Source: Tribonema minus
Taxonomy: Eukaryota; Sar; Xanthophyceae; Tribonematales; Tribonemataceae
Assembly: GCA_017506865.1 (NCBI GenBank)
Contig: JAFCMP010000357.1
Location: 873,001 to 937,000 of the forward strand
Direction of reading: 5' to 3'
DNA length: 64,000 nucleotides
The translations under genes were made by a program, and so were the position numbers. The notes beneath the pieces are model-generated. The model was not told where the DNA came from. It did no database searches and worked only from the letters and a program-made list of their open reading frames with translations. Positions 33,401-44,090 of the stretch are shown here, in pieces. Each line of letters opens with the position of its first letter. Within the stretch, counting starts at the first letter, position 1.

Positions 33401-36400
33401 GGGGGGGGGGGGGGCAGCGGAGCGACGTGGCGCGTTTAGAGACGCATTTAATAAAAACGGATACTGTCGGCGGTCCAATGAGTGCGGGTACAGGTTCTGT
33501 GCCAGCTCCGTCTTGCTGCAGGGGGGGGAGGGGGGAAGGGGGGGGGGTGACTCAGATGCGTGCGCCGAAGTGCATGCAAGTGTGCCTGCACAGCAATTCG
33601 TCGCCACGAGCGCAATGCTGCGCAGGCTCACCTGATGGCAACGCCCTTGGCTATGTCGGATACGCCTATCAGAATGTCTTCTTCACCTTTGGAAGTACAC
33701 GCGGCGAATGCAGCGCCGTGCAGGCTCACCTGATGGCGATGCCCTTTGCGATATCCGAAACGCCAATCGCGTCGCGCGCATTGAACTGGTACAGCACGCC
33801 CATCTGGAAGGTGCTGCTGTAGACGCGGTACGGCTTGTCAAAGCAGCGCGCCGACATCTCGCCGTGTCCGAGGTGGTACAGCCACTCGAGCTTGCGCCGG
33901 CTGTGCACCTCGTTGTAGAACTCGAGGAACCTGCGGAGGGGAGGCGACAAGTCACATGTTACAGTTACTGCATGCTCTTTGCGATTGTTGAAGGTTGAAG
34001 TAGCTCAGAAGTGGTGAGTTGAACTGGTGAGTCAGAGTCAATGTCACAATCACCGTTACTGGATGCTCTGCGATTGATTCGTCGTGGTGAAGGTTGAAGT
34101 AGCTCAGAAGTTGTGAGTTGAAGTGGTAAGTCAACAGCAGCGCTCGTATTCGACTGTCAGAGCACGTGGGTGGAGTGCTGCACGACCGACGGCAGCATCG
34201 TGCTGCAAACTGCAAAATGTCACGCTACATACAGAGGCACTCTCGCGTGTGCCAGCTCCTTACTGTAAGACACAAAGAGCCCACACCTTGCGGCAATGGC
34301 CGACGGCGGATCCCAGGAGTGTCAGCCAGCACAGCACTCCGAAATTCTGATGTCCTACGCCGTGTCTGTTGGCAGAATACGCCAGTTAAAACCTACTCTG
34401 AAGACAAGGGGGGTGTAGGGTTATGTGATGCACTGCCATTCCGTCTCAAGGAGGGCACTACGCTGTGCCACGACCGCCCCCACATGCACTCCCCCGCCAC
34501 GTCCGGCTACCTACAGAGGCGAATCACACCTGCAGCGGCGGCGAACCGCAGCAGCATCGGCCAGCCAACACTCAGGAGAATACACAAAAATTCATGAACA
34601 TGCCGCCGGCACGCGCACGTCGGGCAGCCAGCACGCACCTCTGCACGTAGGTGTGTATCGGCGCGGGCGGCTGAAACGTCGAGTTGACGCTCTGCAGCGG
34701 CCAGCACCCCGCCGTGAGCACGAACGTGAACGCCTCAAAGCCGCTGCCGCTGCTGAGCACGGACGCGCCGCCGGCTGCGCTGCCGCTGCCGCCGTTTTCG
34801 AGCAGGCTGCGGCGCGACGGCGTGGCGCCCTGCAGTGCCGCGCGCGCGCCCTGCGGGTGCTGCCGCCGTTGCTGCACGGCGCACAATCGCGGCGGAGGGT
34901 TGGGGATTGCAGCGGGCGGATGAGGCGAGCCGGGCGTGGGCAGTTTTGTGTTGCAATGGTGGAGCTGGTGCACACGGTGATCTTGACCTCTCTCGTGTGC
35001 GTTATGCAAATGGGCACCACTTGCGCTGTTGAGCGCCAGGCAGGCATTGCCGCATCAGCGCTGCTGGTGGCGGTGCTGCCGCCACCCCCGCTGCTGCCGC
35101 TGCTGCTCCGCCACTCAGGCGTAGCCACATGGGCGGGGCCACTGCTGCTGCTGCTGCTGCAGAGAGCGCACGAGGACGGCAGGAATGCGGCGCAGTCGAC
35201 AGCGCTGCGTGCAGCGCCGCCAGCCAGGCAATGTCTAGGAAGCGGTTTCATACACTCCAGGTATGTCTCGCCCTGCTCGGCAACGGCATCTTATGAACGT
35301 CCCCTTGTGGAACGTGCGTGGCCGGGACACATGCGCAAGTGTCTGCAAGCGCTGCGTCCATCAACTTCTACTTCAACACGGAGCATGACAGCGCCCGTGC
35401 AACATGCTCGCGCCCTCCCGCAACGACACTTCAGAACAAGGCCACGACGGTGACGCGTCCGTACCATGCAGTTACATCTCACTTATTGCAGCTCGCTACA
35501 CCGCGCGCGCGTTTACCGGTGGTCCCCCTCACCACGCTCAGCAGCAGCGTCTCGCCCCGCACGCGGACGGCGGCGCGGCGCAGCACGCGCTCATACAACT
35601 TCAACACTCATCACGTCAACTTCCACCACCATGTGACCACGCCCCGCCGCCGACACCCCCTCTCACCATGTTCCGCGGGAGCGTGATGCCCCACGCAAAG
35701 CTCGCCGAGCCCGCATTCATCTTACTTCAATATGCCCTACTTCAACTCGAGCCACATGCACGACCGCGCGCTGAGCCCTCCCTCCCCTCACCATGCTCCG
35801 CAGCAGCGTCTTGCCCCGCGGTAAGCTTGCCGAGCACGCGTCTATCCAACTTCAACAAGTATAACTTTAACTTCAACTCGAGCCGACTGCAAAGCCGCGC
35901 GCTGAGCCCTCCCTTCCCTCACCATGCTCCGCAACAGCGTCTTGCCCCACGCGAAGCTCGGCAGCATGTTCGTCCTTGGGCTCACGCCCTTCGGCGAGAA
36001 GTACATGGGCGACTGCGGCGGCGACGCCCCCATGTCCCCCCCCCCCGCCCCCGCCGCCCCCGCAGGCCTCCCCCCCCCCCCCGTCCCAGGCCCCCCCCCT
36101 GTGGCAGCGAGCTGCGCCGCTGAGCCGCTGACGCTCATCTCCTCTAGCATGCGGCTGGCGCGCTCCTCGTCGTCGGTAAAGGTGAAGCACGTGCCGCCGC
36201 CGCCGCCGCTGCCGGGCCCGAAGCCCTGCGCGCTCAGCAGCGCCTGCTGGAGCTGCCGGTTGCGGGCCTGCAGGGGGGAGGGGGGCGGGGGGGGGGGGGG
36301 GGGGGGTGTTTGGTGTGAAGCGAGGTTTGCGGTGACTGCGATGGTGGGGGGGGGGCCTTTTGACGACAGCGGTTGCCTTCAACCGTCAGTCAGCAGCGAT

Positions 36401-39400
36401 CTGAGAGGGATGACTACAGCAGTGCTGGCGGGGATGCGTGCCCCACGCAGCATGCGCCTCCCTCACCAACCTCACTGATGGCTAGGGTCAGGGTTAGGTT
36501 TAGGTGACTCTCGGGCCTCCACGCAGCTGACCCTGAGCGTAGCTGCAGTCACTCCACGACATACGGCAATAACCGCGTAGCCCGTGTGCAGGCCGCATTC
36601 GTACCTGTGATACCAACGTAGCTCCAGCTTCTCTACATAGCGAACAACGGCGCGTGATACTACATCAGCAGCCCTCCAAAGCTTGCAAGCAGGTCGCGGC
36701 TGAACGTCTGAAACCTACAAGCCCTTAGGGTTAGGGTTAGGGTGACCACTCCACACAGCAAACCGTAGGTAAATATACACGCACCCCTATACACATGTCG
36801 CAACACAGAGAGCTGTTGCCCACTACCCTGTTGCTCCACACCGGCAAGGATGGACATTAAGGTGACCTATGCAACAGGAACCCCGACGCGAGTCGTGTGC
36901 TGTCAGAAGTGAATGTGCTGTAGTCTCGTCTACCGACAAGTGTAACTGCCGTAACCGTCAAGCGTGCAAACAGCAATGAGCATGTAACTGCCATATGCTC
37001 CAACAACATACGTACATACCCCCAGGCACTCCACATGGCCCGTGTGCAGGTTACGGCTGAGCGTCTGACACCTGCACATCTAGCCGCTCCATGTAAGCAC
37101 AGCATAGGGCGAGCATAGGTCGGTTTGTAATTGCAGTCACTCCACAGCGTGTGTAGCACACCAAGTACCCGATGTACCTACAGCCGTGCAGGCCCCGGCT
37201 GAGTGTCACATACCCACAAGCCCCTGACCACACCTCACAGCAAGTCGTAGATAGGTATACAAGTATCCCTATGCATACATACATACCTCCAGCCACTCCA
37301 CGTAGCCCGTGTGCAGGTCGCGGCTGAGCGGTTTGTCGACGAACATACGCTGCAGCAAAACCGCAGGTATGTATTCAAATACCCCTATACATACATGCAT
37401 ACATACATACATACCTCCAGCCACTCCATGTAGCCCGTGTGCAGGTCGCGGCTGAGCGTCTTGTCGACGAACATTCGCTGCAGCTTGGACGTGAACTCGA
37501 AGCCGCTGATGCGGCGCATGTTGTCCAGCATGCGCTCCTCTGCGTCGTTGCTCACGCTCGTCAGCTGAATGATGCGCTTGCTCAGCAGCTTGGCGTAGTA
37601 CTTGTGGAACACGTCCTGCGCAGCGTTTGGGGGATTAGAATAAGGGTTTAGGGTTAGGGATCAGGGTTATGGTTTAAAATTAGAGTGTAGGGTTATCTAG
37701 CGTCAGGGGCTGGATGATGCGCTTGCTCAGCAGTTTGGCGTAGTACTTGTGGATCACGTCCTGTGCAGCGTTCGGAGGTTCAGAATCAGGACCTTAGGTG
37801 AGGGTCAAGGGGTACGGTTTAGGCCAACGGTTTAGGATTAGAATCAGCTGGATGATGCGCTTGCTCAGCAGCTTGGCGTAGCACTTGTGGAACACATCCC
37901 ATGTACTCCCGGAATTCATAAATTAGGTTGTACAGCTAGGGTCAGGACGACGCACCTTGTCCGCAATGTACGCAAAGCCGACGCGGTCGAGCGCCTCGCT
38001 GAGCACACGCTAACCCTACGTAGCACTGTGTAACCACGACCCTGGGCCCACTGCCGACGCGACAACGACACGCGAGCACGAAACCGACAGACAGACAGCA
38101 TACCCACCCACCCGCCTTGTCCGCGATGTACGCAAAGAGGAAGCCGACGCGGTCCAGCGCCTTGCGGCGCGTGCTCCGAAACACGTAACACTGTTTAATC
38201 ACAACCCACACAAGCAACACATCGCTGGCACCGACAGACACAACACCCACACACACACACCTTGTCGGCGATGTACGCAAAGAGGAAGCCGACGCGGTCG
38301 AGCGCCTCGCGACGCGCGTCCTCCTCGATGCGCGACTCGCGGAACGAGCGGTCCAGGAGGCAGTGCGCGTGGCGCGCGAGCCACTCGGGCGCGCTGGGCA
38401 TGGCGTTGACAAACGCCTTGCACGCCTCGTCGAGCACGCCGCGGAACGCTGCGGCGTTCATGAAGGACTCCCCGACGAGGCCGCGGTAGTGCTGGTAGAC
38501 GCGCAGCATCTGGGGAGGGGCGGGGGGGGGGCGCGTGGGGGGGCAAAGGAGGAAGCGTCAGAACGCCGCGGTGGTGGTGGCACACACGCAGCAACTGGGG
38601 GGGACTGGGGGGGGGGGGGGGGGTTGAAGGGGGGAATGTGGGTTTTGACGCCCAGGGTGCGAGAGAGCGCAGCTGGTTTTGATGTGATATTCGATCGAGG
38701 GCTGGTGATGTCGACACTAAAACGATGGAAAGGAAAGTCGTCCCCTCAAAGCGCCTCACCCTGCACGCATGGGCGGTGCTGATGCGTGAGCAACGGAGCG
38801 CACGCCACCTGATGCGCGCGCCAAAAGTTTTCCATCAATATGAATCCATGCATCCATCACGACTATTTTCATGCCAGCTCGCGACCGCCGCCGCGGCCCC
38901 TCCGCACAGCAGCGCTCCACACAACAAACATCACCTGAGCAGTGCTGGCGCCTCTCTGATGAATTCACGCATCGCGATGGATGAACTCATACAGCACGCA
39001 GCCACCGCAGCGCATTACACAAATCACATCGCCTGAGCACTGCAGTCGCCGCCGCAACCCCTCCACACCGCAGCCCTCCACACAAACACACATCGCCTCA
39101 GCGCTGCTGCTGCTGCCTCTTACCGCCGCCACCACCTCATCCGACGTCGCCGCCGTCGGCTTGCCCTCCGCAGCGGCGCCGCCGCCGCCCATGGCGCTGG
39201 CGTCGTCGCCGTTGTCGCCGTCGCCGCCGCCGCCCGCCGCCGCCGCCGCCGCCGCCACCGTCGCCTGCGCGTCGCGGACGGCGAGCAGGCCCTGCGCGCG
39301 AATGTGCTCCTGCACGACGTGCTGCAGCGCCGCCATGCTGGGGTTGTCGATGAGGACGAGGGGGCCGCCGCCCGCGAGGACGCCCGCGCCTGCGGAATAG

Positions 39401-42400
39401 GGGAGAGAGGGGGGGGGGGGGGGGTAAGTGTCAGGAATGAAATGAGGATAGAGGTTAAGAAAGGGGAGGGGAGGGGGGGGGGGGGGGGTGTTAGGAATGC
39501 AATGAGGTTAGAAGTCAGAAGCGCGGGGGGGGAGGGGGGGGAAGTGCCAATCGCTGTGAGCTCGACGGGCCGTGTGGTGGGGTGCGGCTTTGCCGGGCCT
39601 CTGCCCTGGTAGCGGCGCTGTGCAAGGCTAAGAACCGCCAGCAGCGGTACCGCCGCCCCCCCCCCTGCGCCTGCAGTAGAGCAGACGACGAAAGAGAGCC
39701 GATTATCCGTTGTTGAGAGGTCGACGCAGCGTGTGATGGCGCGGTACGGCAAGCGAGGACGAGCGAGCTATGAAAAGTGCGAAACGCCGTGAGCTTGACA
39801 GAGCGTTCAAGTGCGCCAGAGGTGCTGCTTCACTGTTGAAACATCCTGCCGAGGTTGCGGAGCGGGAAGTGGCACTGAGCAATACTGAGCACTGCGAGCA
39901 CGCGCGCGGTGGCGGCAAGTCACCTCTGCCAGTTGCACGAGCTGGCAATCCGTGCGCCTCAACCAGAAAAACAACCTCAATAACCTCTAAAGCAAGACAC
40001 AACGCCATAGCTGGAGTACATGCTAGACTTGTAGTTGAAGTCAAGTTACAATTTGTCACCAAGGGTCGAAGTTGACATAGGGTTTGAACAACAAAAGCTG
40101 AGGCGTGGAGCGGCAAGGCGGCGGCGCGCACGTACCTGTGCCGATGCCCCCGGGGGGCGCGCCGGGATTGCCGGGGGACGGGCGCGGCTGAGCCGTGCCG
40201 ATGCCTATGCCGCTGCTCATGCCTGCGCGCGAGCGACGCGGCGCGCAGCACACACACAAACAGCAGTGGGCACGCGTCAGCCGCAGTCTTAGCGTCGCTG
40301 CGCGGCGGCGGCGGACGCGAGCGAGACAGCGCGCAAGGCCGCGCGAGAGACGGCGCCGTGGGCCGCTCCGCGCAAGCCCGCAGCGCCGCTCGCAACGGGT
40401 GACCTGCGGCGTGGGACCTGTGAGGCGCGCATATGCACGCGGTCGCTGCTGCCGCGCGCGGCGCACGAGGGTGTCGCTGCAACCGCTCCTGAACGGAGCT
40501 CCGCCCCGTGCGCTGCGCCGCCGTGGCCCCCGCGCCATCGTCCCCCGCATGCCAGGCGGGCGTGCGCATGGGCTGCAGGTGAGCGCGGAGGGTGGATCGC
40601 ATGCGCAGCAGCGCATTGCAGCGCAGCGCCAGCCAGCAACAGCGCGCCGTCAGCTCCATCTCCTGAGCGGTGCCCCATGAGCACATGCTCTATACAACAC
40701 GCGCCGCGCCTGCGTGTGCCCCCGCATACCCCCCCCCCCCCCCCCCCCCCCCCCTCGCGCCATACAAGTAGCAACTGCGGCTGCGGCCGTGAGGCACGCC
40801 CCTGCTGCGCAGGCGCGTCAGCGGCAGCGACTGTGACAGCGGTGGCACGCCGCTGCGCAAGGGCGTCAGCGGCAGCGCCTGTAACCGTGGCGGCGCGGCG
40901 GCGGCGCACGTGAAAAGAGCACGAGGACACGGGGTTGCGACGAGGAGAGGGGGAGGGGGGGTATATATGTAGGGTACGCACCTGGCGTCTCGGCGTCGTC
41001 GTCCAGGTACGAGATGAGCGTGTAGAGGCGCCTCAGGTCGTCGCGCTGCTCCGGGACAGCGCTCAGCATGCGCTTGGCCTCCTCCACCAGCCGCTCCGAG
41101 TGCTGCCCTATCAGCGCCACCTGGAGGGGGGGGGGTGAGGGGGGGCAGATGTGAGGGCGCTGGTGCGACACCGTTCTGCATCGAGCGTCGTGCAGGCTGC
41201 AAGGTTTTACTTACTACTAGGAGCTTGGCATGCTCACGTACGTGGCGTTGCTTGTGAGCTGGCGGAGGGCGCCAGCCTTGGAGCTCGCTGCAACTAGCTC
41301 CATCGCGCGCATCACGCATCCTCACTCACACGCCCAGGACGAACAACGCGAGCAGGTGGTGCGCAAATCGGGTGCTGCGGGTCCTGCGAGCACCAGCAAA
41401 GCGCGCGCGTGCATGCGCACACGCACCTGCGCGGAGATGAGGATGCGGCGCGCCGTGAGCGGCCCGAACGCGCACGCGCAGCGCCCGCCCTCCGCCGCCA
41501 GGAACCCCTCCACGGCGCGCAGGTACGCCGCGACGGGCGCCGCCGCCAGCAGCGCCGTGCCACGCCGCGCAAAGTAGCGCTTCGCGTCCGCGACGAGGTG
41601 GTCCTCGAGCTCGCGCTGGAAGAGCGCGGAGCGGTCGCGGCGCTCCATGCCGAGGGCCTCGTACGTGGCGAGGACGCCGCGCACGGCGCCGCCGTCGTCG
41701 AGCGACGGCGCGTCGCGCTCGCGCGCCGCGTTGAGCACCGCCATGATGTGGTTGCGCAGCTTGACCTGGCGCGCGGGGGGTTGGGGGGGGGGTTGGGGAT
41801 AAGGGGGGGGGGGGGGGGGGTTGAGCATTGCTGAACTACGCGGAGCTGCAGACAGCGACCAGGACTTGAAAGAGGCCTGCTGGGGGGAGTGAAAACGAAC
41901 ACGGCGCTGTCGTCGTCGAGCGCGGGCGCGTCGCTGAGCACCGCCATGACGTGGTTGCGCAGCTTGACCTGCGCGGGTGGTGGTGTGGGGGGGGGGGGGG
42001 GGGAGCATTGGGGACACTGCGGTGCGATGTGTCGAATGGCACAACGTGCTTATACACCGCCCTGCTGTTGCACCAGCGGCAGCTGCTCAACCAGTGTCCT
42101 GCCGTGCCGGCAACCCGTGCCCTGCTGCGCATGCATCACAGCCCCGTCACAGCGCCAGCGCCGCATCACAGGCGCAGTGACACACAACGGCAGCTCCGCT
42201 TCTGACCGCCGCCGGCAGTTGCCACTATGACTCACTCAGTTACTTGCTTACTTGCAGCAATGCGATTCTCAAGGGCGTGTGCACGCGCCTCGGGGCACTC
42301 ACATACCGCACCCCTACCCCACCACCCGCGCCATCTCGTATACCGCGGAAACGCAGCATGGCGCAACAACACCCCGGTACACGCGACGCACCGTGAGGCT

Positions 42401-43585
42401 CTCAAACGCGCGGACCTTCCACGCCGCAAACGCCATCTCATGCGCACGGCACCGCGCGGCACTGCTAAGCCATGCACCGTCCATCAAAACACATGCAGAC
42501 AGACATGCAGCGCGCGCGCGCGAAACACGCACCTCGAGGCTCTCAAACGCGAGCTCCTTCCACACCACTAGCGCCATCTTGTACACACGACGCCGTGCAG
42601 CAGTGCTCAGTCACGCATATTCTTGCAAAGAGACGTACAGCGCGCTCGTGACCACGCACCTTGAGGCTCTCGAACGCGAGCTCCTTCCACACCACGAGCG
42701 CCATCTCGTACACCGTGTACACGCCGTCCTGCGGCGAGCGCCCCGTCTCGCAGTGGTTCGTCGCGACCCAGTGGCGGTCGAGGTACGAGAAGATGTCCGC
42801 GGCGTAGCCCATGCCGGTGGCGTAGTTGTCAAAGGCGCCGCGGTAGCGCGCGAGCAGGTCCAGCGAGCAGTGCGCCGTGCACGCCTCGTAGGCGAGCAGG
42901 CCCTGCAGGACGCCGTCCACGTAGTCCTCCAGCACCTCCTTGAGCTTGAAGTAGAGCTTGCCGGGCTGCGCGTCCATGGGCTTGGTGCACAGCTTTGGAG
43001 GGGGGCGGGGGGGGGGAGGGGGAGCGGTGGGTTGAGGTTAGGTTGCGCGGTGTGTTCTTGAAGGGGGGGGGGGGAGGCTATGCGCTTCAGCACAAGCGGA
43101 TGCCGGGGGTGGCGTGCTCTGGCAATAGCAGACAGTGTGAGAGAGAGAGAGGTGAGGGAAGGGGGTCTCACCTTGTACACGCCCGTGTAGAGAGTCATCC
43201 AGAGGTCATTGGGGAAGTTCTTGTTGGGGAAGTCCATGAGAATGGTCAGCAGGGACGACTCCAGCAGCCTGCGCAGCGATGGTCGCAGAAGCGGGCAGTT
43301 GCGGAGAAAACATCAGTTGAATTTTTATGGGGAAATTGCACAGGTGCTCAGGGCTATATATCAGGGGGTGCTATCTGTCAACTAGTGAGTGCGACGGGAG
43401 CGGCGGCATGGCGCGGGCGAAGCCTGCCTCACAAGCAGTTATGCGAGCAGGAAGAGACAGGTTTGGCATCAGCAAGACTTGAAGCTAGCAAATCACCCTT
43501 GCCCATTGTTCAGCCGACTGAGGTTCTGCGATGCTTACCCCCATGTTTCGTCGAAGTCTATGGGCTCTGGAGACAGCAGCGACAT
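30411..43585 (-). CDS. CUL1: CUL1-type cullin, scaffold of an SCF-like ubiquitin ligase
   Basis: Fifteen exons, 5' to 3' on the minus strand: 43585-43539, 43268-43172, 42992-42660, 41765-41427, 41120-40982, 40222-40136, 39389-39124, 38509-38261, 37615-37415, 36267-35923, 34871-34639, 33930-33730, 32746-32572, 31754-31551 and 30485-30411. They total 996 residues in frame; animal CUL1 has about 776. The start is MSLLSPEPIDFDETWG. Cullin repeats include LYFKLKEVLEDYVDGVL and YLDRHWV. The cullin homology core has FHKYYAKLLSKRIIQ, GFEFTSKLQRMFVDK, FVLTAGCWPLQS, RKLEWLYHLGHGEM and STFQMGVLYQFN. The neddylation segment is AAVCRIMKARRELAH (acceptor Lys about 941). The C-terminus is IDKDYLGRVEGKDMYTYCA. 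Extra length comes from Gly/Ala/Pro-rich insertions (exons 6, 7, 10 and 11). Cullins bind adaptor-substrate receptors at the N-terminus and RBX1 at the C-terminus. Confidence 0.95.
30868..31612 (-). repeat. ladder of exon 14 end copies in cullin intron 14
   Basis: The genuine exon 14 end and donor lie at 31541-31612 (ctcaccttcttgatgaacgg on plus). Copies follow into the intron at 31376-31441 (nearly perfect, same donor), 31226-31262, 31010-31090 (heavily decayed) and 30868-30905. The intron sequence between copies is also repeated: gaagtacttg...gtgaacttca...gcatgagaga occurs at 31138 and 31455. Confidence 0.85.
31996..32640 (-). repeat. five-copy ladder of exon 13 end and donor in cullin intron 13
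   Basis: The genuine exon 13 end starts at 32566 (ccgtaccttgatgcgactgc on plus). Similar blocks start at 32448, 32293, 32166 and 31996, spacing 118-171 bp. Each has cgcttgctggtg or cccttgctggtg and a readable donor (GTACGG, GTATGG or GTATAG). Spacer sequences are related as well. Confidence 0.9.
32709..33525 (-). repeat. six-copy ladder of exon 13 acceptor region in cullin intron 12
   Basis: The genuine exon 13 start is at 32731-32750 (gacagctccgtctcgctgcg on plus). Related blocks occur at 32921, 33046, 33216, 33346 and 33501. They alternate with a second shared block (gtttagagacgcat, then aataaaa, then ggacactgtcgg) and G tracts. Nearly the whole intron is built of these units. Confidence 0.9.
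33620..33770 (-). repeat. copy of exon 12 donor region in cullin intron 12
   Basis: The genuine exon 12 end with donor (gcaggctcacctgatggc on plus, 33720-33737) recurs at 33627-33644, about 93 bp further into the intron, with matching flanks (atgccctttgcgatatcc versus acgcccttggctatgtcg). Confidence 0.85.
33956..34135. repeat. two-copy tandem repeat in cullin intron 11
   Basis: A unit of about 95 bp with gttactgcatgctct, ttgaaggttgaagtagctca and a gaagtggtgagttgaa-like tail occurs at 33963 and again at 34054. It lies near the acceptor of exon 12. Confidence 0.8.
35501..35950 (-). repeat. four-copy ladder of exon 10 end in cullin intron 10
   Basis: The genuine exon 10 end and donor (ccctcaccatgctccgcaac on plus, 35916-35935) has related blocks near 35788, 35660 and 35540, spacing about 125 bp. 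Each has ctcacca, a cagcagcgtc-type block and gccccac/gccccgc. Confidence 0.85.
36550..37490 (-). repeat. ladder of exon 9 end copies in cullin intron 9
   Basis: The genuine exon 9 end lies at 37411-37490 (cctccagccactccatgtag on plus). A near-perfect copy is at 37285-37352, and weaker ones are at about 37181, 37017, 36690 and 36560. Each has cgtgtgcaggtcgcggctga or a decayed form. A (CATA)n run marks the genuine donor (37387-37414). Confidence 0.85.
36722..36742. repeat. interstitial TTAGGG-like repeat
   Basis: The sequence cccttagggttagggttagg lies inside cullin intron 9. Looser runs of the same type occur at 36487-36506 and 37640-37700. This is the sense of a TTAGGG telomere repeat, but far from any visible chromosome end. 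Confidence 0.8.
37708..38300 (-). repeat. double ladder in cullin intron 8 (both exon edges copied)
   Basis: From the donor side, the exon 8 end (cgatgtacgcaaagaggaag, genuine at 38269-38288) is copied at about 38122 and 37962. From the acceptor side, the exon 9 start (gatgatgcgcttgctcagca, genuine at 37569-37588) is copied at about 37712 and 37850. The two ladders meet in the middle of the intron. Confidence 0.88.
40729..40754. repeat. 26-base C run
   Basis: An uninterrupted run of about 26 C on plus lies in cullin intron 5. Most other homopolymer runs in this gene are C on the coding strand (G on plus); this one is the opposite. Confidence 0.9.
41834..41985 (-). repeat. decayed copy of exon 4 start in cullin intron 3
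   Basis: The genuine exon 4 start with acceptor is at 41700-41770. A copy at 41900-41980 keeps the cag acceptor and reads VKLRNHVMAVL against the genuine VKLRNHIMAVL, then LDDDSAV against LDDGGAV. It has lost frame and length. Confidence 0.88.
42376..42705 (-). repeat. three-copy ladder of exon 3 end in cullin intron 3
   Basis: The genuine exon 3 end (gaggctctcgaacgcgagct on plus, 42663-42682) is copied at 42539 and 42391, spacing 124-148 bp. The copies continue with ccttccac and gcgccatct. A fainter copy is near 42290. Confidence 0.88.
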
Positions 43586-44090
43586 GCCCCCCTGGTGGCC
43601 GAATGGTGCCCGTGCCACCTGAATAGTGCCCGACTGGCGCTACTGCGCTGCGTGGGGCAAGGCTGCTGTTTTCTAGCAGGACAGTGCACCGGTCGTCGGG
43701 TGCTGGGTTTCACTGCAGAACCCTCTGTGCGTTTTGCCTTGTCCGTGCTGTTTGCGCTGTGAGCCTGGCCTGTCGCACTAGGAGAGATCCGAGGCTGCTG
43801 GCTTGATACCAGGACAAGTAAAGCTAGGTAGCAGCTGGCGAGCTCTGTGTGTATAACCCTCAGCTCAGCAGAAGCTGCACGTTACTACTCGCATTTAAAA
43901 AGTTCACCAGCTGTTGGCAGGTTCAGGAAGTTGACATTCATCGAGAGCGTGCGTAGCGCGACGGCAGTAAAGGCGCGGGCGCTGGCGAGCAAAATTTTTA
44001 TGCCTGGCCACAGCAGCACCTGATTGGTACTGCAGCGATCCTTGCATCGATCAGTTTGACTCGAGTTTGAAGTTGGTGTTGAAGACCGCG
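43586..44090. promoter_or_regulatory. divergent promoter between cullin and ZFC3H1-like gene
   Basis: This 505-bp gap separates the two ATGs. The segment gactcgagtttgaagttggt followed by gttgaag at 44059-44084 ends just before the plus-strand ATG and matches the word family in other 5' gaps. Nothing comparable is clear close to the cullin ATG. Confidence 0.45.

Noticed and set aside
32746..33525. Interpretation of the cullin intron repeats as a transposable element
   Set aside because: Units match the flanking exon, are purely tandem, and show no terminal inverted repeats, target-site duplications or coding capacity.
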